From an uncultured Phascolarctobacterium sp. (GTDB lineage Bacteria; Bacillota; Negativicutes; Acidaminococcales; Acidaminococcaceae): a stretch of 48,678 nt of DNA. The notes under the pieces are model-generated. The model was given only the letters and a program-made list of their open reading frames with translations. It had not been told where the DNA came from and searched no databases. The translations under genes and the position numbers were made by a program. The stretch lies in assembly GCA_900545535.1 (NCBI GenBank), contig UQZN01000018.1:1-48678 (forward strand), given 5' to 3'. Each line of letters begins with the position of its first letter. Position 1 is the first letter of the stretch. Of this stretch, positions 1 through 8,803 are shown piece by piece.

Positions 1-54
1 CACGACGCTTCCTATTCGGTCGCGTCTTTCGGATAAGTTCGCCGTCACGCTTAT

Positions 55-3000
55 TTAGAATGTAAACCGTAAACCCGCATTGAACTGCCATTCCGTACGC
101 AGGTCGCCGCCGAAGGTTTTCAAGGCGTCAAAATACAGATTGCTGTTTTTGGCGATCCCCAGATTAGCTCCCAACCCTAGCTCCCACCAGGTGCCGTTCA
201 TCTCAGCACGGTCCATAACTACGCTCCTGCCGTCATAATATGCTTCGCCGCTGCCGCTGCCGCCAAAGTCGTGCAGCAGCGACGCTTTGAGATAGGCATT
301 ACTCTGCCGTCCATTCATGGTAAATTCCTTACCGCTCAAAACGCCTATACGGGTCACAGCGCTGTTGACTGCCTCCTGACTGATCTGCGTACCATTGGTC
401 ATAGTATAATCGTTACTGCCGATACGTCCCAGACTCAATTCTGCCTGCGGTTCTATGAACCAGCCGCCCTGCAGATCCTGTCTGTAGCCGTATTCGGCGC
501 TGATGCCGTAAGCCCAGGTATCGTAATCGGCCTTAGCGGCATTACCGCTTAAATCGACTAATTTAAAATCATTGGTCAATTTGCTGCCGCGGGCGATCAC
601 GTCCAGATAATGTCCCTTACTGCCCAGCCAGCTGGCGTATACGCCTACGCCGGTACTGCTCAGATCGCCGCTGCCGCTGTTGTAGCTGGCATTGCTGTCG
701 ATGCGGTTGACAGCGATGCCGGTATAAAGCTTGCTGCCCTTGTAGTCCTGCACCTTGTCGATGCCGCCCTGGAAGGCTGTGTAGTCCTGATCAAAGCTGC
801 GGTCATAGGCACTGTCGGCGTTCATTTCGCCACGGTAGTAACGGGCCCAGACACCGCCTTCAGCTGCTTTAGGGTCGCTGCGCAGGTCGCCCAGGCGTTT
901 CATCAGGTTGTTGCCTTCGATGCGCCACAGGTTCTCTATCGACATCTGGGCGTCAGCTGCCGTCATTACTGCTTCGGAAACGCCCAATTCCCTGAAATCT
1001 ATTTGCGTGATCTTGACATCATTGCCGTCCACCTCTACTGTCGGCGTTGCCAAAAATCTGCTCAGCGGGTCGTCCAGTTCGCTTTCTTTGCCCGCAAAGT
1101 TTAGTTTCTGACTGTTTAACTCCTTTATCGTCAGCACCGTCACGGCGCCGATAAAGCTGCCAAGCCTGCTGCCGTCAAAGGCTTTATCGTAGCCGACAGT
1201 GATGTACTGGGTTTCCGTGCTGCTGTCAGCTGCCAGACTTTTAAACTCAAAGCTGTCGGCCCTGTTATGAGTAAGGTCGGTAGCGACCCGGAAGGTATTG
1301 CTGCCCTCCAGCTGCAAAGTGCCGCCGGTAATAGTCCGGCCCACGTCCTGGCCTGCGCCCGGGCTGCCAAAACCCAAAGTCGCATCCTTCAGGTAAGTAA
1401 TAACAGCATTATCTTCATTCGTGCCGTCGCTGGTGTTCAATGTGGCTGTATCATTAAACAGCACTGTAGCGGTATCGGCATAGATGGCGTAGGCTTTCAT
1501 GTTTTGCGCCTCTTCTGCATTAGCGCTGATGGCGATGGTACCGCCAGTGTTTTGAGCACGCAAAGTAATCACAGCGCCCTGTTCGACATATATGCCATAG
1601 GCCTCGGCCTGCTCGCCTTTGGTGTTGCCAGCACTACCACTGTTTCCGTCAGAGCCGCCTGTGCCGTCTGTACCGTCAGAGGCAAAAGAAAAGTCGTCTG
1701 GATTAATGCCGCCCTTACCGCCACTGCCGCCCTTACCGGCTGTACCTCCTGTGCCGCCCGAGCCGCTCGCACCTCCGCTTGCCTTTACGCTGATGCTGTC
1801 TACAGTCAGGTTTATAGTACCGCCACTGCTGTGCACACCATAGGCAATTGCGCTGCCGCCCTGGCCGCCTTTACCGCCGTCCCCACCTGTACCGCCTTTG
1901 CCGCCATCTCCGCCTTTGTCGGCCTTGCCGTTTTGAGCTTTTGTGCCGCCTACGTTTTGCCCTGCGCTGCCACCCATGCCGCCCCTACCGCCGTCTCCGC
2001 CTTCACCGCCTTCACCGCCTTCACCGCCTGTACCGCCCTTGCCTCCTGTAGCCTGCACACTGATGCTGCCTGCAGTCAGGTTTATAGTACCGCCGCTGCT
2101 GTGCACGCCATAAGCCGCTGCGCTGCCGCCTGTTCCGCCTTCGCCACCGTTGCCGCCTGTGCCGCCTATGCTTCCTGTACCTCCGAGCCGGCCATCCCCC
2201 CATTTCCGCCGGTACCAGCTTGGCCGCTGTCTCCGCTCAGCTGGACACGACCGCCTGTGCCGCCTTCTCCGCCTATTCCGCCTTCTCCGCCTGTGCCGCC
2301 TGTTCCTCCCTGACCACCTGTGCCGCCGCTGCCGCCTGTAGCCTGCACACTGATACTGCCTGTAGTCTGGTTCGTGCTGCCGCCGCTGCTGTGCACACCA
2401 TAGGCCGTTGCGCTGCCACCTGTGCCGCCTATGCTTCCTGTTCCTCCCGAGCCGGCCATCCCCCCATTTCCGCCGGTACCTCCTGTACCTCCCTTGCCGC
2501 CTGTACCTCCCTTGTAGCTATCGCCGCCATCGCCGCCCTTGTCACCCTCGCCTCCTGTACCGCCATCGCCGCCTGTGCCGCCCTTGCCGCCTATGCCGCC
2601 CTGACCGCCTGTAGCCTGCACACTGATGCTCGCTGTAGTCTGGTTCGTGCTGCCGCCTGTGCCTTGCACACCATAGGCCACTGCACTGCCTCCTGTGCCG
2701 CCTATGCTTCCTGTACCGCCTGGTGTGCCATTTCCGCCTGTGCCGCCCTGATCACCTGTGCCGCCCTGATCACCTGTGCCGCCGTTATAGTCGTCATTTC
2801 CTGATTCTCCGTAGCCGCCGCTGCTTCCTTTGCTTCCTCCGGCGCCGCCTATACCGCCTGTTCCCGCTTGGCCAGTATCGCCCGTCTCATTCACTTCTAT
2901 CTTCTCTGCAGCGCTGTCAATGATCCTGACCTTCTGAATCGCGTCAGCGCCTTTATTGACATCGTCAGCAGCCCAGGCAGTGCCGCCCCACAGATCCAGT

Positions 3001-3080
3001 CCGCCAGCCGATACTAGCGACATGGCCAGCAAGGTATAGGCCACCTTTTGGGTCAGTATTTGTTTTCTGCTCATTTTCAT
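55..3080 (-). pseudogene. Glycine-rich autotransporter (type Va), frameshifted
   Basis: The gene encodes a secreted passenger and a C-terminal outer-membrane beta-barrel but is split by a frameshift. The first part (3080 to 2166, 304 codons) has a signal peptide (SRKQILTQKVAYTLLAMSLVSAGG) and glycine-triplet repeats, then stops after GSEVQEA. The second part runs on in another frame to 55, with more repeats, a short beta-helix-like stretch and a ~270-residue autotransporter barrel starting near GGVWARYYRGE and ending in an aromatic residue (LRFTF). Compared with a sister copy of the same repeat at 2441-2450 (CCTCCCGAG on the plus strand), the copy at 2180-2187 reads CCTCCGAG, so one G of the coding strand is missing. 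Restoring it gives one frame of about 1008 residues. ATG at 3074 has better ribosome-binding-site spacing than 3080. It lies 79 bp downstream of an XRE regulator and may share its transcript. It could be a true pseudogene, an off-phase allele or a sequencing error. Confidence 0.85.
1780..2695 (-). repeat. Four in-frame modules in the autotransporter passenger
   Basis: Four copies of a ~85-bp module, each coding for a variant of AYGVHSSGG followed by NQTTxSISVQATGG or NLTxxSISVQATGG, are separated by low-complexity glycine-triplet DNA. They lie near 2612-2695, 2337-2420, 2046-2127 and 1780-1860. Flanking blocks are also near-identical, for example around 2161-2215 and 2431-2485. Such repeats favour slippage and recombination, and the gene's frameshift falls inside one of them. 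Confidence 0.8.
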
Positions 3081-3159
3081 CCTTCTTTCCTATGCTTTAG
3101 TAATTTGATCTTTGGTTAATGTAATATCTCCTCACAGCCTTTGCTGCCATTAAAACGTT

Positions 3160-3501
3160 TTACCTGTACGGCAGCCTTACCAGCTGCAAAAGCTGCCGCA
3201 CTTCCTCCAGGGTATAAGCTTCTGCCGGGGCGGCCTGCTCAGGTGCAGCCTTTTCAGCCTGCTCTTTGCCCCAGTCCAGCGCCGCATTGGTATCTAAAAA
3301 GATTTCCAGCGGGCATCCCAGCACATTGGCGATACGCAGCAGCAGCTTCAGGCTGATTTTCACCCGGCAGCATTCCAGATTGCTCATGTGGGTCTGGCTG
3401 ATACCGATACTCTTTGCCATATCCTGCTGGCTTATCTGGCAGGCCGTCCGCACAAAACGGATATTGCCGCCGATATTTTGCAGGCATTTTTCGTCATACA
3501 T
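3160..3501 (-). CDS. XRE-family helix-turn-helix transcriptional regulator
   Basis: This 113-residue protein has an N-terminal Cro/C1-type helix-turn-helix (about residues 10-68; QQDMAKSIGISQTHMSNLE marks the recognition helices) and a short C-terminal tail rich in Ala, Glu and Pro that could dimerise. The start at 3501 has GGAGG seven bases upstream. It is the first gene after the promoter in the 3576-3752 repeat and lies 79 bp upstream of the autotransporter on the same strand, so control of the autotransporter or of the nearby tpsBA genes is a reasonable inference. Its targets cannot be read from sequence. Confidence 0.85.
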   Translation of the reverse strand: MYDEKCLQNIGGNIRFVRTACQISQQDMAKSIGISQTHMSNLECCRVKISLKLLLRIANVLGCPLEIFLDTNAALDWGKEQAEKAAPEQAAPAEAYTLEEVRQLLQLVRLPYR

Positions 3502-3575
3502 CTTCCCACCTCCACTCCTGCGCTGCTGACAAAATTGTGCTGCCCTTGTCTTACTTCGTTAAAAAAACGATTTTA

Positions 3576-3752
3576 TTTACCAAAGCTTTAAAAACATTTG
3601 CCAAAATAATATCCGCACCTATTATAGCACACCTGTACCCCCCCACAAGACATACTAACGGATATATTCGACGCAGTTTGGCTGTCTATTGCCCTTACGT
3701 TTTGCCAGCCGCCAGGAGAGAGGTAAGCCGTACGGTGTCACGGCTTGCCGGA
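3576..3752 (-). repeat. 178-bp dispersed repeat, copy 1 (promoter-bearing)
   Basis: This segment is close to 90% identical by eye to 7774-7951, in the same orientation. It contains a sigma70-like promoter pointing leftwards to the XRE gene, a G7 tract (coding sense) between the promoter boxes, and at its far end a potential hairpin formed by AGCCGT and ACGGCT. Each copy sits upstream of a minus-strand gene concerned with surface proteins, so the unit looks like a duplicated or mobile promoter cassette. Confidence 0.85.
3621..3648 (-). promoter_or_regulatory. Promoter of the XRE-autotransporter unit with G7 spacer tract
   Basis: On the minus strand TTGTGG (3643-3648), a 16-bp spacer and TATAAT (3621-3626). 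Plus-strand C7 at 3638-3644 gives a G7 run that overlaps the end of the -35 box and fills part of the spacer. The predicted 5' leader to the XRE start is about 110 nt. Confidence 0.6.
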
Positions 3753-3769
3753 TAGTCGTACACCGTTTT

Positions 3770-5914
3770 TTATTCCAGTCGCAGCGATTCTTTTGTGATG
3801 TGCAGCCGGGCAGCTTGTTCATCTTTTTCCCAACGCGTATTTTTAGCTGCATTCATGTCAGCTGTCGTACTTTGCTGCAAATAACGCTGCCCTGACTGAT
3901 ATATCACATCATTACCAGTCTGATAGTCAGGACCTGGATCAGGTCCGGGAGCTGAAGCTTCTCTTACGATCAGCTTGCCACTGCCGTTAATCGTAATATT
4001 GTAGCCGTGCTGATTGGAATATAAAAGTTCAGCAATATCGTATACCCCAATGCCGTTAACTTTTGTTCCCAAAATTTTATCCATATCTATCCCTGCCAGG
4101 TCATAACCAAGCTTATTCAAATCTACTATATTGCCTGCCTCATCATAAACAACAATCTGATCACCATTAATAGTGATCGTCAGATCAGTCATAAATGATT
4201 TTAACAAGGGCATGGTATGCCCTTCATAAATACGCCAGTTGTCATTAAAGCCTGACCAGCTGTCATATTTACCATCACTGTTGCTTTGCAGCTGTGCCAG
4301 GGTATATCCCTTAACATTATTTGAAGTGCCGGTGGCAGCGCCAAAAGCATCTATGCCTGCATTGATACTGTTGCCGTCTTTATCTGTTGTAGCATAATAG
4401 GCATTATTGACTGTACCACTATCAAAATCCCCTACCAGTATCCCTGTATAACTATTGCCAGTGACGCCGCTGGTATTATAGACCTCACTTATCCTGCCGC
4501 CATCATTATAGCCGGCAATGCCGCCAACAGCTTCATCCCCGCTGACACTGCCTGTGTTATAGGCATTGCTTATTGCGGCAGTGCTGCCTTTATTAGAACC
4601 AACAATACCGCCTATCTCATAAGTGCCACTTACAGTACCAGTATTGTAGACATTGTTGATAGTACCGCCCTTATTGCTCCCTGCTATCCCACCAATTCTG
4701 CCAGCGGCACCAGTAACACTGCCGGTATTATACACAGTCCCTACTTTACCGCCGTCATTATAACCAATAATGCCGCCTACATAATTAGCGCCGTTAACAG
4801 TGCCTGTATTGTAAACATTGTTTATCTCGCCGCCGCTGTTCCACCCCACCAGGCTGCCGACGCCATTGCCGGAACCCCTGATACTGCCGTCGACCAGACC
4901 CACATTGCAGACAGTGCTGCCGCTGGTGTAACCAAACAAGCCTACATATGCTCCACGATCAATATACAGACCGGTAATTGTATGTTCCAAGCCGTCAAAC
5001 GTACCGGTAAAAGCAGTACCGCCGTCATCCGGGTCATAACCCAACGGCATAAACCCGGCGCCGCTGTTCCAGCCGGCAGTAACACCGGCCTCTATATTGC
5101 CCGTCAAATAATAATTACCGCTTAAATTAGTGCTGATATTCTGCAAATCATAGATATTATCTACGGCAAATGCTGTTTTGATACTTTGCCCCGCCCTGCC
5201 GTTAACAGTGATATTAGTATATGTCTTATTGCTGTTACCGGCATAATGCTTGGCCGCATTGCCCTGTACCGTATCCGTACCGCTGACCGCCTGGTCGATA
5301 ACAAAATGTTTGGCAGTAACAGTTAAATTATTTTGCATATCAGTACCATTGCCTAAAGCTGCCAGCGCGTCAGTTCCAAAAACGACTCTGCCGCTGCCTG
5401 CATCCACTGTCATGCTTGACGCCGTCACCGTCCCCAGATTGATGATATCGGCAGTGCCTGACGCACTTGCAGCCAAACTGGCAGCTGTACCGTTAAACCC
5501 ATCCAGCCTGTTTGGATCAAGCCTGGCAGTAGAAGTATATAAGCTGCCGACATTTACCTGCGAACCGGCGCCAAATAAAATACCATTGGGATTGATAAGA
5601 AACACATTGACGCCGCTGCCGTTAAGCGCACCATAGATCTCACTTTTCACATTACCGGTAACATAATTAAGGGCATTTGCCATGCCCTTAAAATTAACGC
5701 TTTCTCCACGGCCAATACCAAACTGTTCCCATTTAATCACCATATTACCGCTGCCTGTGATGTTCATAACATTGCCGCTGCCTTCAATATTACCGCTGTT
5801 GCTGCCGCCCACTATTGTGCCGCCCTGTGGCAAAGCAAAAACACTTCCGTTAACAAATATTCCACCAATCAGCAATGCTGAAAAAATCCGGTGTGCCAGG
5901 AAATTATTTTTCAT
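3770..5914 (-). CDS. Two-partner secretion exoprotein (TpsA-like) with GLUG repeats
   Basis: A secreted protein of about 714 residues, predicted to be exported through TpsB encoded just upstream. A signal peptide (KNNFLAHRIFSALLIGG) is followed by a haemagglutination-activity (TPS) domain over roughly residues 30-170 with the conserved NPNGILFGAG motif. From about 270 to 490 there are repeated GLUG-type units (GGIAGSNKGG, GGIIGYNDGG, VYNTGTV), which form beta-helix turns. The C-terminal ~150 residues carry an unrecognised beta-rich region, a short Pro/Asp linker and a charged tail. The start at 5914 is preferred because GGGGAG lies about 8 bases upstream and it leaves a 14-bp gap after tpsB; an upstream start at 5956 would overlap that gene. 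It is short for the family, whose adhesins often exceed 1000 residues. Adhesion is a family-based inference. Confidence 0.88.
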   Translation of the reverse strand: MKNNFLAHRIFSALLIGGIFVNGSVFALPQGGTIVGGSNSGNIEGSGNVMNITGSGNMVIKWEQFGIGRGESVNFKGMANALNYVTGNVKSEIYGALNGSGVNVFLINPNGILFGAGSQVNVGSLYTSTARLDPNRLDGFNGTAASLAASASGTADIINLGTVTASSMTVDAGSGRVVFGTDALAALGNGTDMQNNLTVTAKHFVIDQAVSGTDTVQGNAAKHYAGNSNKTYTNITVNGRAGQSIKTAFAVDNIYDLQNISTNLSGNYYLTGNIEAGVTAGWNSGAGFMPLGYDPDDGGTAFTGTFDGLEHTITGLYIDRGAYVGLFGYTSGSTVCNVGLVDGSIRGSGNGVGSLVGWNSGGEINNVYNTGTVNGANYVGGIIGYNDGGKVGTVYNTGSVTGAAGRIGGIAGSNKGGTINNVYNTGTVSGTYEIGGIVGSNKGSTAAISNAYNTGSVSGDEAVGGIAGYNDGGRISEVYNTSGVTGNSYTGILVGDFDSGTVNNAYYATTDKDGNSINAGIDAFGAATGTSNNVKGYTLAQLQSNSDGKYDSWSGFNDNWRIYEGHTMPLLKSFMTDLTITINGDQIVVYDEAGNIVDLNKLGYDLAGIDMDKILGTKVNGIGVYDIAELLYSNQHGYNITINGSGKLIVREASAPGPDPGPDYQTGNDVIYQSGQRYLQQSTTADMNAAKNTRWEKDEQAARLHITKESLRLE

Positions 5915-5928
5915 ACTTTTCTCTCCCC

Positions 5929-7584
5929 TCAGAATATCTTGACAGCCTGAAACCATAGCCGCCCATTTTTATCCTGCTCTTCACTTTGATACCGCTTTCC
6001 GTCTAGTTTGCGGGTATAATCAAGCCGCAAAGCAAAATCGCCGGTTCTTCCATATCTAAGCCCTACACCCCAGCCTGCCAAACTGCGATGTTCTTCACCA
6101 TAGCCGCCCTTCTGGTGAACTGTGCCAAAATCAATAAAACTGCCAACACTTAAATCAGGGATCGGCGTTTTATAACGCAGCTCGGCCGTAGCCTGATAAC
6201 CGCTGTCACCGCCTGCTTCACCCTGAGGATAAGCACGCACGCCGTTAGCGCCGCCCAAATAGAACTGTTCACTGCTGTCTAAAACATTGCTGCTCATCTG
6301 GCCGTGAAAATTAAGCTGCAGATCGACCACATTACCTAAACGGCGCAGGTGATTGACATCTGCAGTAAACTTATGGAAACTTCCTTCTACCGCGCTTACC
6401 GCAGCATCACCTGTAAGCCGGCCCCAATAATACAAAGTACTGTAATCCGTATAGCTGCCTTGCCCACGGCTTTGTCCCCTGATCCCTGTATTGACGAGAT
6501 TGCTGTGTTTTTTAGTACTGATACCAAAAAGCCGCAGCTCATCCTTAAGCTGACGGTTAGCATAACCATAAGTCACAGCTACGTAATCGCTGCCGCTGTT
6601 TTTAAGGGGAGTACTGCCATAAATACTGAAAGTATTGGCCTTCCCCACAGCATCAAGCAGATTAAAATAGTCGCCCAGCGTATAATCCATCTGGCTATAA
6701 CCAATACCTAAGCGGCTGCCCCTGCTGCCAATAGCAGTTTCATAGCCAAAATTATAATTGTGCATAGCTTCATTAGTCAGCATACCACCCAGCCACGTTT
6801 TATCACCATTGCGGCTTATATTATTAAGCGTGGTCTGAAATCCATAGCGGTAGCGGCCACTGTATTGTCCACCATAATTATCGGCATATAATGCCGTTTC
6901 AACTGCTTTTTCATCAGCCAGAGTAATAGTAAGGTCTGTCTCTCCTATCGCCTGGCCTGCACGCAAAACACCAGCCGCGCTGATTCCCGGAAGATCGTTC
7001 AGATTATTAAGAACCATTTCAGCCTGTTCAGTAAGCAAATACTCCCCGCTTACTAACGGCGCTATAAACGCCCGCGCCTGACTATCAGCCAGCTGTGAAT
7101 AGTTATCAAGCCTGACATGTCCCAGTCTGCCTAACAACACCCGCAATTCCACTGTGCCCTCGATGCTGCTTTGTGGTGGTATAAAAGCCGTTGCCACGGC
7201 ATATCCCTGCCTGCGGCAGTAAGCAGTTATGATATCAGCAGCTGCCTGCATATCACTAAGCGTCACCTCTTGATTAAGATATTGACTGGTCAATTCTTTA
7301 AAAACAGCTTTATCAATAACGTCCTGTCCGGTAAAGTTGATCCGGCGCAGCATAAATTTAGCCTCACCTTGAACTTTGACAGTAACAGCAGTATTTTTTA
7401 ACCCGGCCTGCTCCCTTCTTTCGACCCGATTTTCTTCTAAAGCCTGTCTTGTATGGTCACTGCCTGGCAACGCCGGAGCTGCCTCAACCGCATTGTCAAC
7501 GACAAATATCCCCCCCGAATATACAAACGATATTGTCAGTAAGATCCTGGCTATTTTTTTGCTCACTGCGGTATTCTTATGCAT
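5929..7584 (-). CDS. Outer-membrane transporter TpsB (ShlB/FhaC/HecB family)
   Basis: The Omp85-superfamily pore that exports the TpsA protein encoded immediately downstream. It has a signal peptide, a POTRA-type ShlB N-terminal domain (about residues 60-140, FMLRRINFTGQ onward), a second periplasmic domain and a ~330-residue beta-barrel. The barrel includes a VRAYPQGEAGG loop corresponding to the conserved L6 motif and ends in Phe. Length (551 residues) is normal for the family. ATG at 7584 is chosen because AAGGAG lies 10 bases upstream; the longer reading from 7611 uses GTG and lacks such a site. Codons 23-25 contain a run of seven G (plus-strand C7 at 7510-7516), where slippage would switch the gene off. 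The only promoter seen is in the 7774-7951 repeat, giving a leader of about 230 nt. Confidence 0.92.
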   Translation of the reverse strand: MHKNTAVSKKIARILLTISFVYSGGIFVVDNAVEAAPALPGSDHTRQALEENRVERREQAGLKNTAVTVKVQGEAKFMLRRINFTGQDVIDKAVFKELTSQYLNQEVTLSDMQAAADIITAYCRRQGYAVATAFIPPQSSIEGTVELRVLLGRLGHVRLDNYSQLADSQARAFIAPLVSGEYLLTEQAEMVLNNLNDLPGISAAGVLRAGQAIGETDLTITLADEKAVETALYADNYGGQYSGRYRYGFQTTLNNISRNGDKTWLGGMLTNEAMHNYNFGYETAIGSRGSRLGIGYSQMDYTLGDYFNLLDAVGKANTFSIYGSTPLKNSGSDYVAVTYGYANRQLKDELRLFGISTKKHSNLVNTGIRGQSRGQGSYTDYSTLYYWGRLTGDAAVSAVEGSFHKFTADVNHLRRLGNVVDLQLNFHGQMSSNVLDSSEQFYLGGANGVRAYPQGEAGGDSGYQATAELRYKTPIPDLSVGSFIDFGTVHQKGGYGEEHRSLAGWGVGLRYGRTGDFALRLDYTRKLDGKRYQSEEQDKNGRLWFQAVKIF

Positions 7585-7773
7585 GCTTTCCGTACTCCTT
7601 CTCATCTTCACATCAAATTCTGCTGATAATTTTTTATCCTTCTCAGCAAATGCCGCAGTTAATGCAGGCTATTTTCCTCAACTGCAACTACAGCACTGCC
7701 TCCAGCTTATAGACTGCCTGCCCGGGTACATCATTTTCTGTCCGTTGCTTCCTTTGTTAAAAAGCTGGTTTTG

Positions 7774-7951
7774 TTTACCAAAACTTTAAAAACATTTGTC
7801 AAAATAATATTCGCAACCATTATAACACACCTGTACCCCCCCACAAGACATACTAACGGATATTTTCGACGCAGCTTGGCTGTCTATTGCCCTTACGGTT
7901 TGCCAGCCGCCAGGAGAGAAGGGGAGCCGCACGGTGTCACGGCTTGCCGGA
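7774..7951 (-). repeat. 178-bp dispersed repeat, copy 2 (promoter-bearing)
   Basis: Sister of 3576-3752 in the same orientation, with a few substitutions and a small insertion near the end. It provides the only recognisable promoter upstream of tpsB. The two copies bracket the tpsB-tpsA pair, so recombination between them could delete both genes. Confidence 0.85.
7819..7846 (-). promoter_or_regulatory. Promoter of tpsB-tpsA with G7 spacer tract
   Basis: On the minus strand TTGTGG (7841-7846), a 16-bp spacer and TATAAT (7819-7824). A C7 run at 7836-7842 on the plus strand gives G7 in the spacer and -35 edge, exactly as in the other repeat copy. The A-rich minus strand at 7955-8035 could act as an upstream element. 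Confidence 0.6.
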
Positions 7952-8034
7952 CACTGGTTTAGTGTTTTTCTTTAAATTTTCTTTTGCTTTTAAATTTAGT
8001 TTTTGTTTTTTTATTTAGTGTTTTCTTTTTTATT

Positions 8035-8587
8035 ATGCCGCTTTCTTGAAAGCAAGCGGCGCAAAGAACTTTCAGCGCTGTTAAGATTTGGATTGCGCTT
8101 CACTCGCTGCCCGCGCTCCGGGCAACTCGGCATCACATGGAAAATTAAAATGCTATGCTGCGCATAGCCTGCCGATACCTCAAACATACCCTGCGCCTGC
8201 TTACAGCTGCGTTTCACTCATCTGCCAAATCTTCCCAATGCGCTGTAAAACCCCCTGTATCGTACGCTTTGCTTTTTTAACCAATAATCACTGGTTTCAT
8301 AAGTATGTCGATACCGTTATTATGAAAGTTAGCAGTAATTTGTGCGATGCAGGGTTTTGAGCGCACATTGTGGTCAAGTCCGTTGTGTGCGTAGCGAGCT
8401 GTAATCGCTGGAAGGTTTGTTTGAGGCATTGCTGCTTGCTTGCTAAAGATTCTATCTGTTCGACAATGCCGAGTTGCCTGGAAGCCGGACAGCGAGCAAA
8501 GCTAAACAGGACTTGCCACAGTGCGCAGAGTTCTTTGTTGACTTTCTTTCAAGAAAGTCTAAATCTACTCTTTCAAGAAAGCGGCAT
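8035..8587. repeat. ~550-bp imperfect inverted-repeat element, no gene
   Basis: The two arms match in inverse order over several blocks. The outer 18 bp are a perfect inverted pair (8035-8052 with 8570-8587, containing GCCGCTTTCTTGAAAG). An inner ~30-bp block (8103-8133 with 8466-8497, sharing GGCAACTCGGCAT) and CCTCAAACA blocks follow. Open frames inside have no family features and run through the arms, so I do not call them genes. It may be a decayed MITE-like element or two inverted copies of one dispersed repeat. No transposase is present. Confidence 0.6.
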
Positions 8588-8634
8588 AAACAAAAAGCAA
8601 AAAGAAATGAACATAAAAAACTTTCCGGGCATAA

Positions 8635-8669
8635 AAAAACAGACATTCAAAAAATGAATGTCTGTTTTT
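8635..8669. terminator. Strong terminator downstream of ibrAB
   Basis: A perfect 15-bp stem (8635-8649 with 8655-8669) with a 5-base loop. A and T runs flank the stem on both strands, so it can end the minus-strand ibrA-ibrB transcript and also act in the other direction. Confidence 0.8.
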
Positions 8670-8803
8670 GATCGCTCAATCTTAAATTGTCAAACTACTA
8701 CCCTACTTCTTTTCCTAATGCATCCAGCAGTTTTTTGACTTGGTCGCTTACTTGACTGCTAACTTAGTCGCTCACGACGATTTCAAACAACTGCTTACCG
8801 CCC

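Noticed and set aside
2183..2200. The C6 run next to the frameshift as the switching tract of the autotransporter
   Set aside because: The C6 run is identical in both repeat copies; the missing base is in the neighbouring CC(C) triplet.
1267..2341. Plus-strand frames of up to 348 codons opposite the autotransporter
   Set aside because: They are products of the low-complexity GC-rich repeat read backwards (Cys/Ala or Pro/Arg-rich strings).
1780..2695. Possible CRISPR array
   Set aside because: The repeats are in-frame coding modules with glycine-rich spacers of repeated composition; no cas genes are present.
3414..3755. Frames reading through the 178-bp repeats (similar peptides at both copies)
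   Set aside because: The similarity follows from the DNA repeat itself, and the region carries a promoter on the other strand.
8088..8671. Short open frames on both strands within the inverted repeat
   Set aside because: They run through the repeat arms and have no domain or consistent start signal; treated as repeat DNA.
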